This document shows positions 18,070 to 26,711 of a stretch of DNA of 64,000 bases, in pieces. How positions within the stretch are numbered: the first letter of the stretch is position 1; each line of letters starts with the position of its first letter. Below the pieces are notes generated by a model, which was not told the DNA's origin, did no database searches, and worked only from the letters and a program-made list of their open reading frames with translations. The position numbers and the translations under genes were made by a program. This DNA comes from Syntrophomonas sp. (lineage in GTDB: Bacteria > Bacillota > Syntrophomonadia > Syntrophomonadales > Syntrophomonadaceae): the NCBI GenBank assembly GCA_016841245.1, contig JAENZN010000007.1, positions 1-64,000 of the forward strand, read 5' to 3'.

Positions 18070-19533
18070 CTATTGGGGCCTTATTTGAGTACCATGTATC
18101 GCTGATGCAACATCGCTCGATTGCTGCTTCTTCTTCCGGTATAACATAGTTCTATGAATTCCTAACCGCTTAGCAGCTTCTCCTATATGACCGTCACATT
18201 CTGCTACAATTTGATTTATATATTCCTCTTCCGCTCTTTTCAGGACACTTTTCAAAGGTCCTTTGTTAAGTACACAGGTTTGTGATAACTCTATTATACC
18301 TTTTTCACATCTTTTAGACCCAAGCAGGGAATCATGTCCAAAATCAAGTTTGTTCCCGACCGAAGTAACAACCAGCCTTTCGATAACGTTCCTTAACTCC
18401 CTGATATTGCCGGGCCAGCTATAGTCAAGAAAGGCACTGATAGCATTGGGAGTAAGGGTTTTTTGTAAAGCATATTTGCGATTATATTCCTCTAAAAATT
18501 TCTCAGCTAGAACTAGAATGTCTTCTGGCCTCTCCCTTAATGAGGGCAAAGTTATTGGTATTACATTTAAGCGATAATATAAATCACTTCTGAATAATTC
18601 TTCGTTTACCATGGCCTGTAAGTCTTTATTGGTGGCACCTACTAAGCGGATATTGGTCTTGAAAATATTTGTGCTGCCTAACCTTTGGACTTCACCAGTC
18701 TCTATCACTCTTAATAATTTGGACTGCATGGCTAAAGGCAAATCACCAATTTCGTCCAAAAATAAGGTTCCTTTGTGAGCTATTTCCAGTAATCCAGGTT
18801 TTCCTCGGGAATTGGCTCCGGTAAAGGCTCCTGAGACATAACCAAAAAATTCTGATTCTAATAATTCTGCGGGTATTGCTGCGCAGTTTACTGGAATAAA
18901 GGGTTCCTGGGATCTGGAACTGTTCCGGTGTATAAACCGGGCCATGACTTCTTTACCTGTACCGGATTCACCGAATAGCATTACCGTACTGTCAGATTTT
19001 GCAACCAACGTACATCGGTCAATGATATCTTTCATCTTTTGACTTCTAGCTATAACTATATCTTGCTTTAAATCCTTCTCGCTCAAATATTCTGCCGCCG
19101 TTTTGTAGCGGTCCGCTTTTTTGCTCTCTTTATCTAGGGCTTGAAGATATTTTTCCACCAAGTCAATATCCCGACAATTAACTACCACGATGACGATTTC
19201 CCCATTTTCATCTAAAATAGGGGTGGCAGTAGCCATTATCTTTTCGCCATGCCTGTTCTTTAAAATCCCGGTTACTACGCTGCGGCTTTCCATAGCTTCC
19301 ATAGATACCGATCGATCCAATATTCCTTGTTCAACTAAATCTTTAACCTTTTTCCCAATCAGTTCCTGGGGATCAACATCCAGTAGTTTCCCCGTTGCCG
19401 GATTACATAAGATCACCACCCCGGATCCATCTGAAACAAAAATCATATCATAAGAATTGGTAATAACCTGCTTCAAATCTTCTTTTGAGCAAAATTCCTT
19501 GCTGGTATTTAGCTTTTCGGATTCACCTCTCAT
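18070..19533 (-). CDS. PAS-AAA+-Fis sigma-54-dependent activator B
   Basis: A paralogue of the activator at 14034 with the same layout in 487 aa: PAS (about 20-130), AAA+ with [14 protein letters not shown] and [10 protein letters not shown], and a Fis-type HTH ([18 protein letters not shown]), plus a short extra tail. The AAA+ codons are identical to the paralogue over 464 bp, while the PAS domain, linker and HTH flanks differ. The two proteins therefore probably sense different signals but drive sigma-54 in the same way. It follows a sigma-54 promoter at 19620, so it may be controlled by itself or a sister. AAGGAGGG precedes the ATG. Confidence 0.95.
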   Translation of the reverse strand: MRGESEKLNTSKEFCSKEDLKQVITNSYDMIFVSDGSGVVILCNPATGKLLDVDPQELIGKKVKDLVEQGILDRSVSMEAMESRSVVTGILKNRHGEKIMATATPILDENGEIVIVVVNCRDIDLVEKYLQALDKESKKADRYKTAAEYLSEKDLKQDIVIARSQKMKDIIDRCTLVAKSDSTVMLFGESGTGKEVMARFIHRNSSRSQEPFIPVNCAAIPAELLESEFFGYVSGAFTGANSRGKPGLLEIAHKGTLFLDEIGDLPLAMQSKLLRVIETGEVQRLGSTNIFKTNIRLVGATNKDLQAMVNEELFRSDLYYRLNVIPITLPSLRERPEDILVLAEKFLEEYNRKYALQKTLTPNAISAFLDYSWPGNIRELRNVIERLVVTSVGNKLDFGHDSLLGSKRCEKGIIELSQTCVLNKGPLKSVLKRAEEEYINQIVAECDGHIGEAAKRLGIHRTMLYRKKKQQSSDVASAIHGTQIRPQ

Positions 19534-19619
19534 CCCTTCCCTCCTTTATAAAGGCGCCTACCCTGATATTAAGAATACGGAGCAGTCTGATTCCATATAC
19601 CCCTACCTCAGTATTAAAA

Positions 19620-19634
19620 GCAAAAGACATGCCA
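19620..19634 (-). promoter_or_regulatory. Sigma-54 promoter of activator B
   Basis: The minus strand reads TTGGCATGTCTTTTGCT: TGGCATG, four bases, TTGC, with correct spacing. It lies 87 nt upstream of the activator B start codon and exactly 129 nt from the enhancer-like block at 19763. Confidence 0.8.
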
Positions 19635-19762
19635 ATATATTTAAGATATTATGAATAATGGACCGCATAAAAACAAAAATATAATTCTCCCCATATTTTA
19701 TGCATTAAGGCTATTACTCACCTGGATATTCATTTGATTTTGTTAAATCGTTTTTCAAAAAG

Positions 19763-20005
19763 GTTGCAATAAGTCTACAAAAAACGTCGTAATTTAAATA
19801 CAATGTATCGCTGGTGCAGCATCGCTCGATTGCTGCTGCTTCTTCCGGTATTGCATGGTTCTGTGAATACCTAACGCCTGGCAGTCTCCCCTATACGGCC
19901 ATCACACTCAGCCAAAAATTGATAATGACTTGCTTTAAATCTTCTCTTGAACAATATTAGTAGTATTTGGCTTTTCAGAGTCAGTATTAATCCCTCTCCA
20001 CCTCC
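19763..20005 (-). pseudogene. Decayed fourth activator copy with internal deletion
   Basis: The stretch 19798-19915 matches the activators' last codons and Fis-type HTH (TGCAGCATCGCTCGATTGCTGCT, then CCTATACGGCCATCACACTCAGCCAA). It then jumps at about 19916 to sequence matching the codons for residues 10-30 of activator A (ATTGATAATGACTTGCTTTAAATCTTCTCTTGAACAATATT). The whole PAS-AAA+ body has been deleted. The block GTTGCAATAAGTCTAC at 19763-19778 corresponds to the enhancer-like motif at 13971. Confidence 0.8.
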
Positions 20006-20560
20006 ATATAAGGCTGATCACCTTCCTAAGCCTAGTCAATGTTTTCTCTGCCAGGATAAACATATCAACTGCACTATCATAAGCAGCGCCATTCAACTTG
20101 GCGAATAACGGTAAGCACTCAGTTTACTTCGAGGAGTGGGTTGAATGCATTCAATTTTAAAAAACTACATCTAAAATAGACTCTCCTCATGCATTATACA
20201 TAGAGTCAGGTCCATTCTGGTAATACGCGAATTACCGGACTATGTATACTCATTATTAACATTTATCTGGAAATTACTTGTTTTCTATATTAACACGTCT
20301 CCATTAAACTGTATCATTTATACTTTGTTAAAATACTCACAATATTTTTACTTATTCAAAAAATGCTAATATCTGCCCTACAACAAATGTTAAATAATAT
20401 TATGGGTCAGAAGATAGAAAAACCCCGATTATAAAAGTTTTCACTTAAATAAAGCAGGGTTTTTAAGTAAAATGTTTGGGGCATTGGCTACCTAACGTAA
20501 ACTGAGATGTTTAATAACGGCTTAACTGTATCCAGGTAGTTTCTGAGTGCTTGATATCTC
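20006..20560. other. Spacer downstream of sigK
   Basis: No coding frame is seen. A long-looped hairpin AAAAACCC...GGGTTTTT (20413-20466) could end the sigK transcript. Confidence 0.4.
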
Positions 20561-21259
20561 TTATATCTCGGTGCTTAATTCTCTAACCAATTTTTTTAGT
20601 GCCCGTTTTTCAATTCGGGACACATAAGATCTGGATATTCCCATCTTGCGCGCTATCTCTCTCTGCGGTTCCTTCATCCCGCTAAAAACACCATATCGCA
20701 TTTCGATTATTTGACGTTCTCTCTCGTTTAGTACATCAATTTTGGCTAATATTTTTTCTCCCTGCAGTTTCATATCCACTATATCTACTATTTCATTATC
20801 TTCAGCCAAAATATCGATTAGAGCTATTTCGTTGCCTTCCTTATCATAACCAATCGGATCATATATTGAGACTTCGGTTCGTTTCTTTTTCAGGTTCCTT
20901 AAATGCATTAAGACTTCGTTATCTATACAACGAGCGACATAAGTGGCAAGTTTAACCCCTTTTCCATCATCAAAGGTTTTTATCCCTTTAATTAGACCGA
21001 TAGTCCCGATGGATATAAGATCTTCCATATCTTCGCCCGTATTCTCGTATTTCCTTACCACGTGAGCAACCAGGCGCAGGTTTCGTTCTACAAGTATATT
21101 CCGAGCTTCTTCACTACCTTCCCTTAATTCCTTCAGATATCGCCTTTCTTCCGTCTCATTTAAGGGCTGGGGAAACACCTGATTGTTCAGGTAACCAAAC
21201 AATAACAGACTGCCCTTTACCACAGCAGCAACGGCTAAGAACCATCCCAGGAAGGACAC
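20561..21259 (-). CDS. sigK: Sporulation sigma factor SigK
   Basis: This is the late mother-cell sigma factor of endospore formation. The 232-aa protein has a hydrophobic pro-sequence (SFLGWFLAVAAVVKGSLLLFGYLNN) then FPQPLNETEE, the region 2 core NLRLVAHVVRKYENTGED with DLISIGTIGLIKGI, and region 4 ending GISRSYVSRIEKRALKKLV, all closely parallel to B. subtilis SigK. The gene is continuous, so no skin-type element interrupts it. GTG at 21259 is chosen because AGGAGG lies 7 nt ahead; the in-frame TTG at 21283 lies before that site. The membrane-binding pro-sequence implies activation by SpoIVFB-type cleavage. Confidence 0.93.
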   Translation of the reverse strand: MSFLGWFLAVAAVVKGSLLLFGYLNNQVFPQPLNETEERRYLKELREGSEEARNILVERNLRLVAHVVRKYENTGEDMEDLISIGTIGLIKGIKTFDDGKGVKLATYVARCIDNEVLMHLRNLKKKRTEVSIYDPIGYDKEGNEIALIDILAEDNEIVDIVDMKLQGEKILAKIDVLNERERQIIEMRYGVFSGMKEPQREIARKMGISRSYVSRIEKRALKKLVRELSTEI

Positions 21260-21607
21260 TAAACCACCTCCTGATATTTGCAAACCAAAAAATAGAGTGC
21301 TTTACACTATATGCAGGCGCTCGGCTTAATGTGACTTTTTTATACATGAAAATTATGGTGGTATGCCTGGAGTAGGATGTTGCCCCATTTAGGACTTGTA
21401 TCATGCCATCAGTATTCCCAACATTCAAGGCAGAATCATTTTTTGTATGATTTAGCCATTATTAAATGTATCCTTTTCTCTTCCAAGCTGTACATAAGCC
21501 TCCAGCATGGGGCATGTGTTGGAATTGTTTTCTTTGCGATGAGGTTAATTTGTTATAATGGTAACGCTACTATATTTTGAATTTTGCATTGAAAGGAAGT
21601 GATAAAA
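21260..21607. other. Divergent spacer between sigK and a glycosyltransferase gene
   Basis: No gene is seen. TTATAAT at 21553-21559 is a possible -10 element for the plus-strand gene, but no good -35 box is correctly placed. Confidence 0.35.
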
Positions 21608-22846
21608 ATGCAGGAAGGTAAAAATATTAAAGTCGGAATCGGTTTTGCGACGGGAAGAAAGACTTTTCAAAGGGTGCTGAGAACCAACATATACAACTGG
21701 CAGGAATCCGGTTTGGTGGAAAACATAAAAATCAGTTTAAATCTTTTTGTCGCATATGATCTTAATTATAATAAAACCAAAACGACGGATTACACCAATA
21801 TAAAACCAGACCTGGTCGAGAAGATCGATAGCAGCACATTTATTGCAGGCATCGCTGTCAAAGAAGAAATTGACTATTTAATTCGAGAAAACGTCATCAA
21901 TTTTGATGAAGCACGCATGATCTTTGGCAGGGGGTATGCAGCCAAGCGTAACGCGGTGCTATATTACGCTATAAAGTACCATATGGATTATCTGATTTTT
22001 ATGGATGACGACGAATACCCCCTGGCAGTGACTAATACGCGCAGCACTACGATTTGGGGAGGACAGTATGTTCTGTTAAACCATCTTGAACATATAACTC
22101 AAGCAGATATCACCCACGGACATCACTGTGGCTACATATCGCCTATCCCCTATTTGGAATTTAATGACACTTTGACCGAAGCTGATTTCCGTTCTTTTAT
22201 TGAGGCTATCAGCAATGATATCATCAACTGGGATTCCTTGAAAGCCGTTATGCTAAACGGCGGGGTGACCTATGCCGATACCAAGATATTGACTAGCGAT
22301 GAGGCTATAGAGGTGCAGGAAACAAACCATGCCAAATTCATCTCCGGCGCAAATCTATGTATTAATCTTACCGATCCCAGCCGTATTTTTCCGTTTTACA
22401 ATCCACCGGGAGCGAGAGGAGAGGATACTTTTTTAAGTACCTGCCTGAGCGAACGAAAAGTTTTGCGGGTGCCATGCTACACATTCCACGACGGGTTTTC
22501 TACCTATAATCACCTTTTAGAAGGTGTTCTCCCCATCCGATTAAAGTTCATCAAAGCTGATACTGAAAAGATTACCACTCGCTTTTACAAGGCCTGTATA
22601 GGTTGGATTCGTTATAAGCCATTACTGCTCTATATCACCCAGCCAGATCATTATGAGGAAAAGATTCAAGAGATGCGGGAACAACTTACCGTGACTTTGC
22701 CTAAAATCTGCGCTTATTTCGAACAGCCCGATTTTATGAAAGTCTTAGCTGAGTTAGAAAAATACAATAAAAATGTCAAAAAGCATTATTATGAATTTCA
22801 TGAAACACAACGTATTTGGGCAAGAATCATGGAACACTTTGCGTAA
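21608..22846 (+). CDS. GT-A-fold glycosyltransferase-like protein
   Basis: A 412-aa cytoplasmic protein that looks like a GT-A (GT2-related) glycosyltransferase. It opens with KVGIGFATGRK, and YLIFMDDDEYPLAV carries a DDD metal/nucleotide-sugar motif. Later segments HAKFISGANLCINL and GARGEDTFLSTCL (a typical ED acceptor motif) fit the fold, and the C terminus is helical. No membrane segment or signal peptide is present. ATG 21608 follows AAAGGAAG. Acceptor and sugar are unknown; being next to sigK raises spore or envelope polysaccharide as a guess only. A decayed fragment of a related gene lies at 27993-28146. Confidence 0.7.
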   Translation: MQEGKNIKVGIGFATGRKTFQRVLRTNIYNWQESGLVENIKISLNLFVAYDLNYNKTKTTDYTNIKPDLVEKIDSSTFIAGIAVKEEIDYLIRENVINFDEARMIFGRGYAAKRNAVLYYAIKYHMDYLIFMDDDEYPLAVTNTRSTTIWGGQYVLLNHLEHITQADITHGHHCGYISPIPYLEFNDTLTEADFRSFIEAISNDIINWDSLKAVMLNGGVTYADTKILTSDEAIEVQETNHAKFISGANLCINLTDPSRIFPFYNPPGARGEDTFLSTCLSERKVLRVPCYTFHDGFSTYNHLLEGVLPIRLKFIKADTEKITTRFYKACIGWIRYKPLLLYITQPDHYEEKIQEMREQLTVTLPKICAYFEQPDFMKVLAELEKYNKNVKKHYYEFHETQRIWARIMEHFA

Positions 22847-23114
22847 GATTTACATCGATTAACAGTGCATATCTTTACTATACAGGTGTGGTTCTTGGCC
22901 AGGATGGTTCACGGCTCACCGAAATTGCGCTGCGCACTCCACGTGCATCTCCTTGGCATTTCCAGCATTATTTTAAGTCTTTTCATTTAAGCATCGGAAG
23001 CACTCTGCGAGCACCACAATTGGGGTTCGCAGGCTCAAAAGTCTAAGGTTGAAACTGCGGAGCAGTTTCAACACACCGCTGCAACGAGGTATAAAACATA
23101 ACCCGCCACCTGTT
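22847..23114. other. Convergent spacer with two perfect hairpins
   Basis: TTGAAACTGC gga GCAGTTTCAA (23049-23071) and AGGTATAAAACA/TGTTTTATACCT (23087-23122, overlapping the stop of the GH20 gene) could end the two converging transcripts. Neither is followed by a long U-run. No gene is seen. Confidence 0.5.
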
Positions 23115-25016
23115 TTATACCTGGTTATATTTCCTGAGGATGGAACAGATTTGCCAAACAAATTCTTTTATTCGGAACAATTCGCTCTCACGACTGACAG
23201 CTCTCCAATCCTTACTGTAATCCATAAGCCAGCTTTCCAGTTTACTGGCTATTTCATGGGGAGTATCCAGCGGATGTACATTCTGACCATATTCCCATTG
23301 TTTAATGACCAGGGTCAATTCCTGCATTAGTGCCACACCACGAGCAGCCAGATAATACTCCCTCATTTGCTGACGAAAGTCGGTATTAGACGTACTATCA
23401 TTCTGTTTAAGACATTTTATGATTTCCGCACATCCGGCAACTGCTGCCTTAAGCTGATTCTCTGAAACCTGCATCATCTTATTTTTAGCTTTTTCATGCA
23501 GATAGATTCCATCCTGATCGTAGGTCTGCTTGAACACCTTATAATCCCTGAAAAATACCACATCGTTAAAAGTAATGATATCTTGATGAGATAGTTCTCG
23601 TAAAAGCCCCACCAGATTTTTACTCTGATCACCGTATTCTAGCAAAGAAATAGCCTGGTCTATATTGGTAAAATCCCTATTATCCTCCACGTTCCAGCCT
23701 TGTGCTGCACCGTAAATCATGCCGGGAATATTGAGGGCAGGCATATTTATACTGCCGCAATCCCCCCAATCCGTATTCAAAAATCCTTCAGCATGATACT
23801 TATGGCCTAACTCCGCCATCTCCCTGATATTGGTAAAGCTCATGTCATAGGCGTTCACCAGGCGGCTGTAACCAGATACGCTGGGACAGGCATACTGTTT
23901 TAAACCATGTTCTGCGAAAATTTTAAAAATCTCTTCTTGGGCTCCACAATCATAGAACCAGTTGAGGCAGGTAACCTCAGCATTCAATTTACCTATCATC
24001 TCGCGATTATTCTGCAAAACATCTCCCCAAATCATTACTTCTTTTCCCTTGTTTTGAAGATATTCTACTAACTTATTGACATAAGAAAGATACAGTTCTC
24101 CATAAGCCATTTTTTCAGCCAGGCCAGCACTTTTCCCCTTACCCAAATCAAATGTTTCATCACAGCAAATGTTTATTTTATTGCTGTGGAACAAGGAAAT
24201 GTATTGGTCAAGAATACCCGTAATAAGAGTGAAGCTTTCCGGATCGGCAACATTGATGGTGTGGTGTCGCATGCGGTTATGCCAGGTAAAGATCCCTGCC
24301 TGCTCGTCATCAACTTCTCTGTATTTACCAAAGCTGACTGAACAGAGTAAATCATACAAATGTCCAAATGTAGCAATACAGGGCACCAGTTCAATACATC
24401 TCATATTGCAATAGCGATCCAAATCCAGAATTTCTTCCGGTAAAAAAGGATCTGTCTGCGACCAAATTTCTTCAAAGCCATCTAAGCGCAAACAGTTTTC
24501 CATGTACAACTGAAGTTGATTGATTTTATACAATGACAACCTGTCCACCATTGCTTTCAAGCTGTCCATAGTTGGCACCCTTCCCCGGCTGACATCCAGC
24601 AAATAGCCTCGGTTGGCATAGGATGGTTCATCGGCAATGTCCACACAGCCAATTTCCCCCCGGGATGTCTTGCATAGCTGAATCAGGGTGGACACGCCAT
24701 AAAGGAAACCACGGTGGCAATCAGCGGAAATAGTAATTTTATCAGGGGTTACCGTCAGCTTATAGGCTTCACTTTCTCTATCCATTTGGTCATATTCAAA
24801 GCAAATGCAGTTTTTAGCAATATTTCTTTCACTTTGCAGGCCTTTTTTAATGGGCAGCTTAATGGCGGTAGTCTTTTCAATTTCCTGCTGCAGAAGCTTG
24901 GCGGTTTCGAAGTCAATACCATCCTGCGCCGCGTCTAACACAATGGCAGTATTATGGACTATAGAAAACGCTCCATCCCGGACTGTAATCTGCTGTGGTA
25001 GTGGTATCAGATACAT
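23115..25016 (-). CDS. Family GH20 beta-N-acetylhexosaminidase
   Basis: It removes terminal N-acetylhexosamine from glycans. The 633-aa protein has an N-terminal GH20b-like domain (to about 130), then the catalytic barrel beginning NRGYLLDVSRGRVPT, HHTINVADPES, and the catalytic Asp-Glu pair in INICCDETFDLG, followed by VMIWGDVL and LNTDWGDCG. Residues beyond about 480 are an extra helical region. There is no signal peptide, so it acts on imported oligosaccharides such as chitobiose or muropeptides. It is last in the nagA-nagB-kinase operon, 24 nt after the kinase. AGAGGA precedes the ATG. Confidence 0.9.
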   Translation of the reverse strand: MYLIPLPQQITVRDGAFSIVHNTAIVLDAAQDGIDFETAKLLQQEIEKTTAIKLPIKKGLQSERNIAKNCICFEYDQMDRESEAYKLTVTPDKITISADCHRGFLYGVSTLIQLCKTSRGEIGCVDIADEPSYANRGYLLDVSRGRVPTMDSLKAMVDRLSLYKINQLQLYMENCLRLDGFEEIWSQTDPFLPEEILDLDRYCNMRCIELVPCIATFGHLYDLLCSVSFGKYREVDDEQAGIFTWHNRMRHHTINVADPESFTLITGILDQYISLFHSNKINICCDETFDLGKGKSAGLAEKMAYGELYLSYVNKLVEYLQNKGKEVMIWGDVLQNNREMIGKLNAEVTCLNWFYDCGAQEEIFKIFAEHGLKQYACPSVSGYSRLVNAYDMSFTNIREMAELGHKYHAEGFLNTDWGDCGSINMPALNIPGMIYGAAQGWNVEDNRDFTNIDQAISLLEYGDQSKNLVGLLRELSHQDIITFNDVVFFRDYKVFKQTYDQDGIYLHEKAKNKMMQVSENQLKAAVAGCAEIIKCLKQNDSTSNTDFRQQMREYYLAARGVALMQELTLVIKQWEYGQNVHPLDTPHEIASKLESWLMDYSKDWRAVSRESELFRIKEFVWQICSILRKYNQV

Positions 25017-25040
25017 GCTTTATCCTCTTTTGTCATATTT

Positions 25041-25955
25041 TTAATCCTGCCCTATTATTTTCCTATGTAAATAGCAGGCTCCTTGGGTTGCGGAAACGTC
25101 TTCTGCTATTATGTTGACTGATTCCAAATCCCTTTCCAGGCAGCTTTTGAATTCTTCCCTTACTATATCAACTTTACTGAGGATACTCCCGCTAACTCCT
25201 ATGTTAATGGATTCATTAATCCCCAGTTTCTTATAAAGTCTTTCTGTCATAATAGCCAGATCTTTTCCTGCCTGTTTCAGTAGGTTAACTGAATTTATCT
25301 CTGCAGCCTTGGCAAGTTCCACCACTATAGATGTAAATGCTGCAATTTCTCCCTTACTGGCCGAATAAATAAATTCTTTTATATCATTTACCTGGTCTGA
25401 ATTAAGCTTACTCATAATAGTCTGAGTAAGTTCACTCCTTACCCATCCCGCATCTTCCTCCAGAGTCATCCTTTTAAAAGCCGCTAAGGCTATAGCATAG
25501 CCGCTTCCCTCGTCACCCAAAATATGACCCCAGCCCCCAGTTCTGGCCTGCTTACCTTTAAATAAACCATAACTTACCGAACCCGTTCCAGATATGGTAA
25601 TAATCCCGTCTTCACCTTTTAATATGGCCGCATGAGCAAGCTGTGAATCGTGCAAACCTAGTACTTTACAATAAAACTCTTCTTTAAGCAAAGTCTCTAC
25701 CTTCTCTATATTGTCACTAACTTCAATTCCCGCTATTCCCAAGTATATACCCAAACATTCCCCTGGTCGGTTCTGTTCCTTGAGGCTATTTATGCATTGC
25801 TGGATGGCATTTATTATATTTTTTACTGCCTCATCAAAATTCAAAAGAATATTTCCAAAGCCCGAATAACCTGAGCCTATCTCCTGGTCTTCTAAACTAT
25901 ATGCAACCGCCTCAGTTTTGGTGGCGCCGCCATCCACACCAATTATATATTTCAT
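25041..25955 (-). CDS. N-acetylglucosamine kinase, BadF/BcrA ATPase fold
   Basis: It should phosphorylate GlcNAc released by the neighbouring hexosaminidase. The 304-aa protein has the ASKHA phosphate-1 loop GVDGGATKTEAV at the N terminus, TISGTGSVSYG, and GGWGHILGDEGSGYAIA, the pattern of eukaryotic-type NAGK and bacterial BadF/BadG/BcrA/BcrD proteins. BcrA-type benzoyl-CoA reductase subunits share the fold, but the operon with nagA and nagB fits a sugar kinase better. AAAGGAC precedes the ATG. Confidence 0.85.
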   Translation of the reverse strand: MKYIIGVDGGATKTEAVAYSLEDQEIGSGYSGFGNILLNFDEAVKNIINAIQQCINSLKEQNRPGECLGIYLGIAGIEVSDNIEKVETLLKEEFYCKVLGLHDSQLAHAAILKGEDGIITISGTGSVSYGLFKGKQARTGGWGHILGDEGSGYAIALAAFKRMTLEEDAGWVRSELTQTIMSKLNSDQVNDIKEFIYSASKGEIAAFTSIVVELAKAAEINSVNLLKQAGKDLAIMTERLYKKLGINESINIGVSGSILSKVDIVREEFKSCLERDLESVNIIAEDVSATQGACYLHRKIIGQD

Positions 25956-25971
25956 AATTCAAATGTCCTTT

Positions 25972-26706
25972 CTATTTTCCTGACAGCAGTTTGGCAGCAT
26001 TTTTTTCAATGATTATCGTGGCATTAGGATGAAGCTGTATAATTGAAGCCGGTACTTCAGGGCGTATTTTACCTTTTACCGTTTTATATATGGCATCCGC
26101 CTTGGTTTCTCCATTAGCCAGCAGCACTATCATCCTTGATTGCATAATCGTTTTTATTCCCATACTTATAGCCAACGTCGGGACTTCATCCTTTGATCTG
26201 AAAAATCTCGAATTAGCCTCGATCGTCATTTTATCCAGCTTAACCAGATGAGTTTCTGCTTCGAAATTAATATCCGGCTCATTAAATCCTATATGTCCAT
26301 TAGCTCCTATGCCTAAAACCTGAAGATCAATACCACCCTTATCTTTAATCTGCCCTTCGTAGTACCTGCATTCCTCATCAATGTCTTTGGCTGTACCATT
26401 GGGAATATAGGTATTTTCCTCTTTAACATTTATGTATTTAAAGAAATTGTGATGCATGTAATAGTAATAGCTTTGGGCATTTTCTCTGTTAAGAGAACAA
26501 TATTCATCTAAATTGAAAATAGTAACCTCTGAAAAATCAACTTCTCGGTTTTCATACATTTTTATAAGTTCCTGGTACATACCCATCGGGGTGTCACCGG
26601 TAGCCAGCCCTAATACGCAGTCAGGCTTTAAAATAATCTGGCTTCTTACTATAGCTGCGGCTTTTTTACTCATTTCTTCATTATTATCTGCTAGTATAAT
26701 TCTCAT
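25972..26706 (-). CDS. nagB: Glucosamine-6-phosphate deaminase
   Basis: It converts glucosamine-6-phosphate to fructose-6-phosphate and ammonia, feeding glycolysis. The 244-aa protein has GLATGDTPMGMYQ (phosphate binding), FNLDEYCSLNRENAQSY with the catalytic Asp, and GIGANGHIGFNEP. It is slightly shorter than E. coli NagB, like Bacillus forms, and lacks the allosteric C-terminal extension. ATG 26706 follows AGGAG by 8 nt; the longer frame from a GTG at 26715 runs into that site. Five nt separate it from nagA. Confidence 0.95.
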   Translation of the reverse strand: MRIILADNNEEMSKKAAAIVRSQIILKPDCVLGLATGDTPMGMYQELIKMYENREVDFSEVTIFNLDEYCSLNRENAQSYYYYMHHNFFKYINVKEENTYIPNGTAKDIDEECRYYEGQIKDKGGIDLQVLGIGANGHIGFNEPDINFEAETHLVKLDKMTIEANSRFFRSKDEVPTLAISMGIKTIMQSRMIVLLANGETKADAIYKTVKGKIRPEVPASIIQLHPNATIIIEKNAAKLLSGK

Positions 26707-26711
26707 TGAAA

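Noticed and set aside
21534-21559. Sigma-A promoter before the glycosyltransferase gene
   Set aside because: TATAAT is good but the only TTGCGA is 14 nt away, too close; no acceptable -35 box.
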